Positions 1 to 11,571 of a DNA stretch of 64,000 bases are shown here, piece by piece. Source of the stretch: Manis javanica. Taxonomy: Eukaryota; Chordata; Mammalia; Pholidota; Manidae. A model generated the notes under the pieces. It made no database searches and had not been told where the DNA came from. It worked only from the letters and a program-made list of their open reading frames with translations. The stretch is taken from NCBI RefSeq assembly GCF_040802235.1, contig NC_133156.1:140475173-140539172 (forward strand). Direction: 5' to 3'. Numbering within the stretch: position 1 is the stretch's first letter; each line of letters opens with the position of its first letter. A program made the position numbers and the translations under genes.

Positions 1-1607
1 GGAGCAGAGGCAGGTGGGCAGCCATGAGGCAGCAGTGGCTCTGCTGTGTGTGAGGGACAGGAGGGCATATGAAGGAAGAGGAGCCCAGAGGAGAGCCAAG
101 CATCAGCAAAGAAGCATGAAGATGCCCCTGGCACAGCTCCCGGCCCGCGTGGTGGCTCCCACACCCCAGCTGCATCTCAAAGAACAGACGCATCTGCCCG
201 GGCCTTAGACAAGCTCGCTGCCTGTGGCTGTGAACTTACCGGTTCTTAGGGTCGGGTGAAGGCCTGGGGTCGTGATTATTTTAGAGAAATAATAATCAAA
301 GGTTCTTTTACCCAAAAATAATACTTTAGGAATTTTGCTTATTGTATGACTGCATCTAGTTGACAGGTTGTAAAAATGTTTCCCTTATAAAGTGAAAGGA
401 AAATCTTTCTCACATTCGGTTAGGTGTTACTTTTTTATTTCTTGTGACTAAACTGTAAAATCCATTGCCATATGACATTGAACAGCTCAGCATGGTGGTA
501 ATAAGATAATAATGTTATAATACAGGCAATTCTTTATTATTTAAGAACAGATTTTTATAGAAGAACTGTACTCATCCTGCTGGGCCTTAGTCAGCGGTGA
601 TGCTCATTAACATCAGATAAGGGGGGAAATGAAATAAGCAAAGAAAAAAATGACTAATTTCAAAGTACTGCAAAAATATAAGGCAAAAAAAAGAAAAACT
701 TTAGTTCTTCTTTTCTTTGTTCCTTCTCAACAGAAGTTGGTGTAACTTTTTGCCAGATAGTTTTGTTGTTGGGGAGGTGTTTTTTTTTTTTTGAGTGATG
801 AAGAGCTAACATTCTGCTACTCTTTTCATACTATAAATCTAATTTTCATCTTATTTTGATAACTGTGTAGGGTTCTAAATGAGATAAAGAGGCATAGCAT
901 CAGTAATAACCAAAGGGCACTGTAAAAGTACAGCACTTTAAAATGAATATTCTTATAATGAATTGTTTTTATGTTAGTATGAAGGGTAATGTTCAACTTA
1001 AAAAATTCATTATTGAATTTCACATACAGGACTGGTCTGTATTCAAAAAGAAGTCTAGATATTTAGTTTAACTCTAAAAATTGAGTGATGTCTCCAAATG
1101 TTTATTTTATTCATGTCTCTTGTTAGGACACCAAGAGGAAGTCCCCCAAATAGTAGTAAATTCACCAAGAGCCACCCACGTGGACTCCAGATCCTCTGTT
1201 CTCAAAGGAAGTTGAGAAGAGGCAGATACAGGAAAGACACGTCTCCTTTCAGATATACTGTCTAGATAGTGATGCTTCTAAGTGAACTTGAGTGCTATGG
1301 CTGATGTGATAGGAAAATGGTCATCTAGAACATTTGGGGGAGCAAATTCATATGCATGTGTCTCTCGACCCTCCCTGATGCAGTCCCATAGGAATGTGGG
1401 GCTGGGACAGGAAAGGGACCCCATGGTACCCTGGAGGTGGAGACCTCCTGATTCTCCACAGCACTTCACCCACTTTCAGTTTGTAAACATGGAACTCTGT
1501 TTAAGTTGTGGGAAACATGAATCTGGGGGATTTGTTTTAGTGCAAAGCTAAGTGTGTATGTGGAGAGAGGGGGGAAGGGAGAGGAGCAGTCTGACCCATC
1601 TTGGGCA

Positions 1608-1795
1608 TCTACTGCATTCCAGGCATTACACTATGCCAGGCATTCACATATAATAACTTACTAAGTCTTTACAAAATCTCTGTAAGATATAGCATGCCTG
1701 TTTTGCAGATGAGGAAATTAAGGTGTAGAGACATTATGATTCCATTTGTCTATGATTCCTGGCTACCAAAGCTGGTGTCAGAGTCACACTGAGAT
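1608..1795 (-). repeat. MIR SINE, antisense, degraded
   Basis: The hallmark antisense MIR series is present: a 'gccaggcatt' core near 1635, then 'gcagatgaggaaatt' near 1710, then remnants of the box that in sense reads 'tgaccttgggcaag'. Mammalian-wide tRNA-derived SINE of Mesozoic age, here diverged and without recognisable target duplications. Confidence 0.7.
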
Positions 1796-2280
1796 GAATG
1801 CAAACCTCTGGGAAGTCCTGTGGCTAGTGTTCTACCTAACACAATGCATTTAGGGAGTCTCTGCAACATCTGGGTTGAACCTTGAACAAAAAGGCTACAT
1901 TGAAAATGAGGACAGCTCCCTTGCATTTTGAAGTCATGTGTTGATTTTTTTCAGGTACGTGGTAAGGCAGACACTCAGAGCCTCTGCCCCATGCAGATGA
2001 GAGCTCTTATTCTCTATGGCCTTCCTGCCCCTGTGCTATAAGCTAAAGGTGGCTACCTCTCTGGTCCTATAAAGAGGCCCCACATTCTCAGTGTGCCAGA
2101 AGTCTGAATATTTGGGTTGTACTTCTGCCTTTACCACCCTAGTAGTTAGTCATGTGACCTTGGAGGAGTCTCAGGTATGCCACAAATTGAAGTTAGATAC
2201 TAGCTCTCACTGGGTCATCTCCACGTCTTTCTGCAAAGACAGGGGCACAGATGCATAGTGCTTCCCAACTATGGCTGAGG

Positions 2281-2510
2281 TTAGGAGCATAGCTTCTGCA
2301 TCCATTCAGGCCAGGCTTGGTTCTGATCATCTACAGCTTCGTGACCCTGGACGAACAACTCACCTCCTTATGTTTCAGTTTTCTTATCTGCAAAATGAAT
2401 TTAATAATGGTGCTTTTAATAAAGGATTATTGAGAACATTATACTCACAATATTCAGCATATACGTAGCATACAGTAAATTATTTTAGTATTATTACTAT
2501 TACTAATATG
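2281..2510 (+). repeat. MIR SINE, sense
   Basis: Sense MIR landmarks occur in order: a 'tgaccctgg' box near 2341, 'tcagttttcttatctgcaaaatg' near 2376, a run of 'aataatgg', then an AT-rich tail near 2470-2510. A weaker MIR-like stretch with 'catgtgaccttgg' lies just upstream at about 2101-2180 and may be a second copy. Confidence 0.7.
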
Positions 2511-3572
2511 TTAACTCACAGGCTTGCCAAAGGATTGAAAGAAATATTATGTATGAGATAGCACTATTTAGGAACCTAAATATTATCTGCAAAAAAAGAG
2601 ACTATAGGAATGATTTAAAGTTTATATGGGAAATCTCTAGATAGCTTGGTTATTTTGGATTTTGGAAGGAAAAGAAGATGTAATGATATACTAACGTTTG
2701 GATGACAAATGTAGGCTAGAGAGGAAGGTGACAGGGTTAGAAAATGAAATTCCCTCAAGGTGTCCTATTAAAACCTTTAGGACCCTAAAGGGCATAGCTC
2801 ACCAGTTTAGGTAACCTTTTCCCTCTGCTCCTCCTTCTGGAGCCCTGGGGCTTTAAATGTATTTAGCTGATTTGTCCTACCTACCTAGCATGTCTATTTT
2901 TGTTTTCAAAATTATTTGTCTAACCAGGGGTAATGGTTTCAAGTCATCTGTTTATGTGGTTGTTTAGCATCTGTCAGCACTTTGCCCATGAAATTATATT
3001 TTCAGTAGTTTCTAAGCCTGCTGCAGAAGTTTACTGCATGCTGTGATGGCGTGGGCACCTTCAGTTTGGAAGCAATTAAAAACAAATAAAATTAGATAAA
3101 TATTGCAGATAATTGTTTTTTACCTGCTTATTGAAAAGAATGCTGTTTGTTCCCCAATTCTATTTTTCTTTTGGGATTAAAATCCAAGTAGTCAAATCCT
3201 TCCCAAGGTGTAATTATTGTAGTTATCATGTGATTCAAATGTAAGAGTCCAATGGCTAACTTCAAGATTTCTAAAATGATTGTTGGTCAAATGCGTATTA
3301 AGAAGAACAGTCAGTTATATATTGGCTATATGTTTACAGATTTTAGGATTAAAGGGCTTAAATATATCAGTTACTATAGTTAGTATTAACTGTGCTTCAT
3401 GAATTTACTGTCTTACTTATTCATAATTTTTCTTACATATGCCTAATTGTTATTACTAACAATATTTTCATGGTAACTTAAAAATTTGGTTGTTTCTATT
3501 GATTAATTTCATGGGAGTAAGCGAACACATAGTTTTAAAGTACTGTAAAATATTGGTGACTCTATTTTAGAA

Positions 3573-3775
3573 CAGGGTTTCTGAACCTTAGTATGATTGG
3601 TCCAGGTAACTCTTCATTTTGGGGACTGTTCTGTACATTATGGGATGTGAGCAGCATCTCTGGTCACTACCCACTAGGTGCCAGTGGCACCTTCCCGGTT
3701 GTGACAACCAAAAGTGGCTCCAGATAGTGGCGAGTGTCCCCTGGGAGTAGAATTGGCTCTGGTTAAGAATCACTG
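3573..3775 (-). mobile_element. MER20 (hAT-Charlie MITE) with target-site duplication
   Basis: This is a 203-bp copy of the ~219-bp non-autonomous hAT element MER20, read antisense. Terminal inverted repeats are visible (CAGGGTTTCTGAACC at the left, GGTTAAGAATCACTG at the right). The flanking 8-mers TTTTAGAA (3565-3572) and CTTTAGAA (3776-3783) match at 7 of 8 positions, as expected for hAT transposition. Internal landmarks include 'atgggatgtgagcagcatc', 'ccactaggtgccagt' and 'gttgtgacaaccaaaa'. MER20 copies are known to act as regulatory elements in some eutherian tissues; nothing here shows that this copy does. Confidence 0.85.
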
Positions 3776-5243
3776 CTTTAGAATACTTATTTTATATTGA
3801 AGCTTATGTATAATATTAGCATATTCAAGTGTTTAACCTCTTCCATTAAAAGTAATTCTTTTATTTAAAAGTGATGGTATAAAAACGCATGGCACAGCAG
3901 GTTGAATTGAAGGTCTCACTGGGTCACAAAAATGAGACTTTAACTTCTGATAGTGCCTTGCTTTTGTAGTTTGGTAGAAAAAGATAAATTATTGAGCAAT
4001 TTTAGTTTTGGGAAACAAACTCACAAACTTTGCTATGTATACATTGCATTTAGAAAGTTACTGTTGGCCACGTTTCAGTGCCCACGTTTGTAGCACTAAT
4101 TCTAACCAAAGCAAAGTAATCCTGTTAGTTAGAGGTGTTTGTCTCAATAGTTATCAGGGTGTCATTTATAGTACTGGCCTGTCAAGGAGTACAAGGACAG
4201 GTGCAGACACACCTTTTCTCTGAAACAATTCCTAATATAGGAGAGAAGAGGAAATAGCATCCTGCTTTCTGAGATGAGATGCACTTATAGATCCCACGGG
4301 CAGTGCAGATGTAGCAAGAAGCTACTGAAGCTTAAACTCCATGCAGAGCCCAGTCTTCAAAAGCCCAGTCTTGTATTTTGTCAATTTGTACTCTTTTTCT
4401 TAAAGAGTCCCCCTCCCAAAACTGATGTAGGTGTAAGACCCCACATGACCTGGAGTTGTCCCTGATCTTGAGGTTTCCAAAGCTGGAGAGAAAGTGAGCC
4501 TTTGGTTAGGGAAGCTATGCACTAGAGTGGATTCTTGGAAGATGGGTGTGCATACGTACATGTCCTTCACCACACATGTGGATTTGGAAACTCCATGAAT
4601 TTATCTATTCCAGAAAGGTAGATTGAATCTCTGGGAGACGAAGTGTGCTATGCTCTCTGCTTCCCAGCCGTTTTTGTTTGTCTACATACCTGGAGAACTC
4701 AACACCTGGGAGGGGTGGGGAACATCCTCTGTCCTGTGATTTCTGATGTGGTTTGGTCTGGCATAGAGGGTCAAAGACAGGATCTTGAGATAATAGTAAT
4801 AGTGAAATAACAGTGAGAACTGGTACTGGATGTCTGATTAGAAGTGATAGGTGTCTTGTGCCAAAGACAAGCTGTAAAGGGAAAACAAGAGTGTGTTTGC
4901 AAAGATCAGATGGGGAAGTGCAGGTGAAAGGGTGGAGGGGGAATGTTGAATTGACAGGTGGATTTAACACTTCCCTTGTGTTGAAGGAGGGAGGAAGCAA
5001 GGGGAGCCGGTGCTCACATCATGTGGGCAGGGGTTACTGTCAAGGGCAAGTGGGGTAAACCTGAGAATGTCTGGGGACTTGTCATACTTACTGGAAACCT
5101 GCAGTACTGTCTGCTTCCCATCTAGGGATTGGCTGACTGCAGGGAGAATTTCCCTCATTCTACCAAACTCTTCTCTCTTCAGAACGATCTTCAGAATGCT
5201 CAAATTTGGCTCTGCACTCTGGGTTGCTTTAATTAGAAATTCA

Positions 5244-5271
5244 CTAACTTTTTTAAATATATATTTTATAG
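5244..5271 (+). promoter_or_regulatory. DNAH5: Branch point and 3' splice acceptor of terminal exon
   Basis: CTAAC at 5244-5248 places the likely branch adenosine at 5247, 24 nt before the AG at 5270-5271, with a T-rich tract (ttttttaaatatatatttt) between them. No other AG lies between the branch motif and 5271. The exon therefore starts at 5272, and the intron is phase 1 because two bases (CT) complete a split codon. Confidence 0.8.
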
Positions 5272-5423
5272 CTTTAAGAGATCCTCGATTTTACTCCTGC
5301 CCCATTTACAAGAAGCCAGTCCGAACAGACTTGAACTACATCGCTGCGGTGGACCTCAGGACAGCCCAAGCCCCTGAACACTGGGTGCTCCGTGGGGTTG
5401 CCCTTCTCTGTGATGTCAAGTAA
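5272..5423 (+). CDS. DNAH5: Axonemal dynein heavy chain, terminal coding exon (C-terminal 49 residues)
   Basis: The exon encodes two bases of a split codon, then 49 residues and TAA at 5421-5423. It begins [15 protein letters not shown] and ends [14 protein letters not shown], the characteristic extreme C-terminus of outer-arm gamma-type dynein heavy chains (DNAH5/DNAH8). This segment is the end of the C-terminal domain that packs on the AAA+ motor ring. The complete protein (about 4,600 residues) is an ATP-driven minus-end microtubule motor in motile cilia, and loss of DNAH5 causes primary ciliary dyskinesia in humans. The open frame runs upstream to 5010, but that part is intron. DNAH8 cannot be excluded from 49 residues. 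I favour DNAH5 because the next ~57 kb has no gene, whereas DNAH8 is closely followed by GLP1R in human. The reading frame is intact and looks functional. Only the 3' end of the gene is in the window. Confidence 0.88.
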
Positions 5424-7105
5424 TATGGGGCATTTTCCCCACCCACCTTGGAAAATGCCGAAGACACGTGATCATAACCTTTATTCTTCTCTGAGTGTTG
5501 GACAATGTGTAAATCAGGTGGATCATGCCATTAATGAGTGGCACAGGTTTTTCCCTACTCCTTAGTTGGGTGCTGAATTATATTTAACCTGTGTCATCAT
5601 TAATGACCAATCACTGTGTTTGTTGAAAAGTTGTTTGGTGATTTAAGAGTACAATTTGGAGCCTCCTAATGAAGTGTGGCCCTCAAATCCACAGGAAGCT
5701 GTCTTCCTCTTCCTTGAACTCTATAGACCGACTGGGTTAAATGACGTTATTTCCCTCGAAGGGATTAATCTACTGTTAATGTGATGCTGGTGACAGAGCA
5801 GTTCTCTAAGATAATAGAGTAAGTCTGCTGATTTTGCTTCCATTGCATTTTGCATTAGGCCAGGTTAAGAGACCTGTTTTTATGGCTCAAGCAGTCATTT
5901 ACAAAGACCTTATACAAAATGGAAGGAAATGGATGGGTTAAGAATATGAATAGAAAGTTCATATAATCCTATAGAGTAAACATAGAATGTTCAACCCCAT
6001 TGATAATTGATAATGAGATAGTAACAGGTATCTGTTATAAAAGAAATTAAAGCTAAAAGTGAATTGTGGTGATGTCTTTGTAAAAGTGATACACTCACAG
6101 ATCCCTACGGCAATGTAAACCAACCCATCCTTCTTGTAAAATAATTAAATAGGTAAGCACAGAAAGAGCCTTAAAAATGTTCACATGCTTTGATCCTTAT
6201 TTTCTCTCCTATACCAGAAATAGACCTGGTTATAGACTGAGCCAGCAACATAAAAGACTAAAAAAATTATATATAAAAGTCTGTTTGATAGTAAAATAAT
6301 ATTGGAAATGCCCTAACTGCTCAATAATACATCTGTGCTTATGGAAATTAGGAGATATAAGGCAACCACAAAAAACAATATGGAAGATTTCATAACATGG
6401 ACATGGTAAGCATGTACTATCAGGTGAAAGATAAAGTCAAAAAAATATAGAGTACACGGTGATTATAACTTTAAAATATATTCGCATGTGGACAAAGAGC
6501 AGGAGATAACATGGACAGTTAAACACAGATGTTATCACATGGTAAAGGTTTTAGTTGACTCTGTAATGATTGGAAGAAAAAATAGGGAAAGAAGTCTTAG
6601 ATGGTGTGTGGGGATTTTACATGGGCTTTTCTCGATTAAGAAAATACTAAGGAACCTTGCATTAGTTTTATTCTCAGTTATGGTTAAAAATTGTAAAGTG
6701 CTTCATCTATAACCTACTGACTAGAAAACTCGGTCCATATTAAGTTAGAATTGTGTTTTACAAACCTTTGGTTAACTTCAGATTGGTGTCATTTTGTGTT
6801 TTTGGTGGTAAAGGGTTCTATGGGGAGGAAGGGCTATAGGAGACAGGTTGGACCCTTCTCACTAGGCTTTGTTCTGTGACGAGTATCATTTTATGCTAAT
6901 TATGATGAAAGGCCTGAGTGGCTTATGTGACACCTGTCTGTCTTGTATGACACCATTTTCATTCGAGCAGCTTCTTTTGGTCTGAATTAATATATATCAG
7001 TTGATCTGCGTGAGTTGTGATAAGATAATCATTTTATTTTGGAGAGGAAATAGTAAAAATGTAAAAATTATGTGAATTAATAAAACATTGTTAATGAGAG
7101 TTTGA
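5424..7105 (+). other. DNAH5: Predicted 3' UTR of the dynein heavy-chain transcript
   Basis: This is sequence after the TAA up to about 20 nt past the first canonical AATAAA (7079-7084). A length of ~1.68 kb is plausible: as I remember it, the human DNAH5 3' UTR is also about 1.6 kb. The stretch carries no repeat I recognise, which fits retained exon sequence. A weaker ATTAAA at 6046-6051 could give a shorter form. The 3' end is inferred from the signal only. Confidence 0.6.
7079..7084 (+). terminator. Candidate polyadenylation signal AATAAA
   Basis: Canonical hexamer, followed within 10-40 nt by T/GT-rich sequence (ttgttaatgagagtttg... attgctgttt), as expected for a cleavage/polyadenylation site. 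It is the first AATAAA after the dynein stop codon. Confidence 0.55.
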
Positions 7106-7589
7106 ATTTTAATTGCTGTTTATTAGCAAGAGCTAAATGCCATTGAGTGTCTAGAAATTAGCATTCAAAACTGGATTTTTTACCAAACAACTTGAAAATG
7201 TAGTATTCATATAATTACATGTTGGTATATATGCATAAGTCTTGGAGACCCATAGTAGAAAAGGACACCATGAAAACAACTAGATATGTTTAGGAACTAA
7301 TGCACTAGGAATGCCACTGAAGCAGTGGCATTTATTTGAATTTCTATTCATCACCGATGGGCCGATGAGGTCCATTTCTGCTTCACCACCCCCTCCCAGC
7401 CCTCAGCTCCCACCCACTGAAGGGCACTTGGCGCTGTACTGGACCAGGGGGGCAAGGAAGGACCAACTGATAGAATCCTCTGGGTCATAGGGAGAGTTGC
7501 TGACCACCTTGCATACAGGAAAACAGCATGGAGGGTCTTGGTACCCCTGGAGAGTGACAGAGCAGTCCTTTTCATACATCAATATTGAT

Positions 7590-7740
7590 TTATTTAAAAA
7601 ATTATTTATTTTGTGCCTCCTGTGAGTCAGGCACTCTGGTGCAGGCACTTGTGGAATGATGGAAAAAAAAAATATTGTCACAGTTTCTGATTGTATGGAA
7701 TTCACGTAGGATTAGACACAGGATATAAGCCATTATTCAG
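7590..7740 (-). repeat. L2/MIR-like fragment, antisense
   Basis: The stretch 'gtgagtcaggcactctggtgcaggcac' with an AT-rich left flank resembles the antisense 3' end of L2, where the 'tgccaggcactgtgc' motif is typical. It is short and diverged. Confidence 0.35.
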
Positions 7741-10700
7741 GCCTATAATTTTATATGGACTAAACATGTAATTGTGTAACATGACACATGTGTCAAATAA
7801 ATAGGAAAAGTTATAGAGTGGGGATTGAAAGCAATGGAAGAAAATACTGCTGCCATGAGTGAGAACAGGGGAGGCAGGTGTCCTGGATTAGAGGCAGGAG
7901 CCACACTGTGGCCTCCTCTTTTAGTTTTAGCAAAGGACACAGAAGGTAAAGCAGCTGGGAGCTGCCCTGAGCCGAAGCAGCCACTGCACATCCTTGCCTG
8001 TCCTGTCCTAGTCCTCTGCTCCCCCAGTGCACTGCATAGCTGCTGGTGACCCTCTATGCACCGAAGGCCCTTCTAGAATTGGGACGAAACAGAACATTTC
8101 GCCACACAGAACTGTCCTTTTATGCTTGGGGCTTACATCTGCATCCAGCAGTAATTTACCTCTGCTAACTCATTTCTCTGAGCTTCTCTTTAAGGGAATG
8201 TTGACAAACATCGCACCAACTCAGCCACACAGCAAGGCCACGTCCCTGTTAGGGGACACAGCAGAGCCATGGACCACACCATCTTTACCATGGATGCTGT
8301 TTCCCTGCAGAGACCTAATTTGATTGGACCATAAGGAATGCAGAGGTGATGTCTCAATTTCCACCTGAAGGATAAGGGGAAAACAGCTCAGGTCTGCAAG
8401 GACTCAGGACTCACCTCTTGCTCCCTAAAGGGAGGAGGTAAGCACAGTGCCAGAAGGAAGAGTATCAGGACACCTGGTCTAGACTAGAGGGTGGAGGAGG
8501 CCTGCTTTCTAAATGAAATTTCAAGCCTCATTGTGACGGATGTCAAGTATAGATTAGGGGCTGTTTCAAGTCACTGGAGCGAGAAGTACTTCATTGTGTG
8601 AAGCACTATGTGATGTGGAAAAATCTTGCAAAGAATTCAGCATTAAGAGGCATGAGAAGACAAACCACAACCATCCTAGTTAAGAAGCTTGCAGGATTCT
8701 CCAGTGTAGACAGAATACACAGCATAAACAATGTCTTCATCCATGATAAAGTTTTGTTCAAAGGGATAGCATTAGAAAAAAACAGGAATGTTAATGCATA
8801 CTGGTAATGCAATTTATGAAAGTTTTGCAACACAAAAATCCTTAGTAATGATAAAAATAATAAAATAGATATACCTAAGCAATTTTATCTTAAAGACATA
8901 ATTTCCTCTCCCCTCCCAAATCTGCAACACAATTTTTTTTTCTATGTCAAGCCCTGGCCAGCTACAAAATTGCTTTTGCATTTCAAATAGTTTTCTGTAG
9001 GTTATGAAAACATGGGGAAGTTTCATCCTTTGGACTTGTAAGTTCTCTAGTGTTTAGTGCTAGTAATTTTCAAAGTTTATGCATTTTTGGTCAATTGACT
9101 GACACCTGCTATATTCAACATGTTGCATAGTAGGTGTCCACAAATACCTCCAATGAAACTTAGGAGAGAATTCAGGGTCAGCTTTAGAATCAGATATGAG
9201 ATTTGGCTGAGACACTGAATCCACAAATAGGTTCTTACCTATCTTAAATGGTGAGTGTTATTCTGGGTTGCATTTTAAGTATAATGAGCCTCATCAGTGT
9301 GAGAGCAGGATGTGTGGGGTGTCTAGTCTGCACCCTGAGGGGTTTTTCAGGTCTGTTCTTGAGCTAGAAAACCAGAATGCTGAGCAGTCACATAGGCAGT
9401 GATTATAGCTTGAATCCTACTCTCTCCCTTCATCTGAATGAGAAGAAATGAAAATATAGAGACTAGGTGGGAAGAAAGGAGTCTGAAGGGTGGAAAGAGG
9501 GTATCGTGTGTGGGGCAGGATGGTGGATAAGAAGGAGAGCCAGGGTTCTCTCTTTACACAGTTAGAATTTGATTATAGACAGTAACTGGCAGACCAAGAC
9601 AATGAATGAATAATCTCAAAACTCCTCAGATGAGCCTTTTTTCAAAAATAGCTTCTTTATCCCCTGGATTTCAAAAATTTCTTTCCAAAATATCAACAGT
9701 ATTATAATCTAATATAATAATTTTGATGCCTTGATGGATTTCACCTGAGGTTTTATAAAACTCCTCTATCAGCTTGTCCCTCTTAGGCACACCCATAAAC
9801 CACCACGTGGATTTGGCTAATGAGCAGCCTTCTTTGTGCCTTCTCTGATTTAGGGCTCCATTTAGTTTCCCAAGGACCTGGATCTATAGGCCTGCTTGAT
9901 TGTTTCCAAGTTTGATGTTTGGGGGATGCAGAGCCAAGATTGAGAGCCTTGCCTCCCTTTAATCTGTACACCAGCTGCCATTTCTCCCTGGGCTACAGGT
10001 TATGGCTCTTGCTGGGTGTCATGGCGGCAGAGCCACGACACGCTGTGCAGCATGATGTGCTGGCCCTGCTCCAGTGATGTATGATTACTGTTAATACCTT
10101 TCTTCATGTATTTCTTCACTCAGGCTAACAGGCATAGTATTCATATCAAATGTCATCACAAACAGACTTGCCTGGAAAGCCAATTAAGATTTTCCCAATG
10201 CTTTGTGCAGGAGTCGATTTTCATAAGGCCACCTAGAGTGTTCGTGAGTGCTTGAGAAGGAAGGAAGATTTAATGTGATGAGGCATGCGAAAGAGACTGA
10301 CTGGAAAGTCACAGAATGGGGAGATTGTGTAGGACTAGGAAGCAAACCCCGTGCGCTAGCTGATACCGAGCATTCCTCCTACTGGGTGCAGTTTAACATT
10401 CACTCTGGAGCGTTACCTTGCCCCATTCAGGCCACGGTGATGTGTCCCTTTATAATTTATCTGTGCAGATACTTAAAGCAAATCTCAGGAGACCAGTAGA
10501 AAAAGAGCTTATAAAATATTTCCGTATTTTACCATTTGAAAAGGGATCATTTGCACTCATTGAAACTTCATGCTACTCTGGCAAAGAGTGAAAATATTCG
10601 TAGTGTCTCTGGACTGTAATAATGGCAGCTGTTCACCATCTTATATCCCCACATACATTATGCCACTGATTGCAAAGATTTATTAGTGGTACAAATGAGG

Positions 10701-11215
10701 GGCCTTACTAAAGATGATAGCTGGAAGGCTGAATCATGTTCTTGGGAAACAAAAATTCTTTTCCAGGTATTTTGATTGCATTAAAAATCAGTAAAGTGTG
10801 CATGAATTGGAGAATATAGCATATGTCTATATACTAATGAGCATGTCTGGCTTGCCTTAGCCTACTTTGGTTTATTTTTATTTGTTTGTTGTTTGTTTTC
10901 CTCATCTGTTTTCCCGGTGCTGAAAGTCTGCAAATCGTCCTAGTGAGACAGCTTTCCTGAGATGAAGTTAGAAGTGTGAAATTATTGCCCATTTAATTAT
11001 TTTATCCCTGCTAATACTAATATGTTTGCATTTAGATGTAAGTGTACTACCACTAATACAAGTATGTTTTACATATAGGATATAGAACAAATACATAATG
11101 TTCTAAAATCTATGTCTTGTATATGAATAAAAATCAACTGGATTATTTCCAGAACATTTAAACCCTCTTTTATGTTATATGGTGGGTCTTCAGGTAAACC
11201 GTATAAGAACGAGGA
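7741..11215. other. Intergenic DNA, no gene or strong repeat recognised
   Basis: I examined both strands. Short ORFs of up to about 98 codons (for example 8027-8323 +) have no recognisable domains and look like chance. A weak MIR-like trace lies near 9160-9300. No promoter, RNA gene or tandem repeat is apparent. The 10-bp duplication copy of the L1 begins at 11216. Confidence 0.5.
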
Positions 11216-11225
11216 ATCATCTCTT
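11216..11225. repeat. Left target-site duplication of the L1
   Basis: ATCATCTCTT here is identical to 17250-17259. Together with the A-tail and the full 5' end, this shows retrotransposition by target-primed reverse transcription. Confidence 0.9.
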
Positions 11226-11571
11226 TTTTTTAAAATTTTATTTTGGTATCATTAATCTACAATTACATGAAGGACATTATGTTTACTAGGCTCCCCCTTC
11301 ACCAAGTCCCCCTCACATACCCGTTCACAGTCACTGTCCATCAACATAGTAAGATGCTGTAGAATCACTACTTGTCTTCACTGTGTTGCACAGCTCCCCC
11401 ATGCCCCCCACACACTATACATGCTAATCGTAATGCCCCCTTTCTTTTTTCCTGCCCTTATCCCTCCCTTCCCACCCATCCTCCCCAGTCCCTTTGCCTT
11501 TGGTAACTGTTAGTCCATTCTTGGGTTCTGTGATTCTGCTGCTGTTTTGTTCCTTCAGTTTTCTTTTGTTC
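11226..11571 (-). other. L1 3' UTR and short A-rich tail
   Basis: On the minus strand this runs from after the ORF2 stop to AATAAAATTTTAAAAAAAA at the left end. The tail is short (about 8 A), consistent with shrinkage since insertion. A C-rich plus-strand stretch near 11440-11490 is G-rich on the L1 sense strand, as in the G-rich tract of many L1 3' UTRs. Confidence 0.75.

Larger units (their letters stand above)
1..5271 (+). other. DNAH5: Final intron of the dynein heavy-chain gene (partial)
   Basis: This stretch lies upstream of the terminal dynein exon and ends in a usable acceptor: CTAAC branch-like motif at 5244-5248, a T-rich tract, and AG at 5270-5271. I looked for the preceding exon, which should encode the end of the dynein C-terminal barrel, and did not find it, so this intron is longer than 5.2 kb. 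It holds MIR copies near 1.6-1.8 kb and 2.28-2.51 kb and a MER20 at 3573-3775. The rest is AT-rich unique sequence with short chance ORFs. The gene assignment rests on the exon and its context. Confidence 0.75.

Noticed and set aside
5010-5271. Upstream extension of the dynein open frame to an ATG at 5010
   Set aside because: It crosses a clear branch point, T-rich tract and AG acceptor, and the residues before 5272 do not resemble the dynein C-terminal domain. It is intronic read-through.
4605-5423. Several overlapping frames of 79-137 codons just before the dynein exon
   Set aside because: They occur on both strands in the same bases without domains; the intron is simply stop-poor here.
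7422-7440. CTCF-like CCACTGAAGGGCAC
   Set aside because: The two central invariant bases (AG) are replaced by GA, which should abolish binding.
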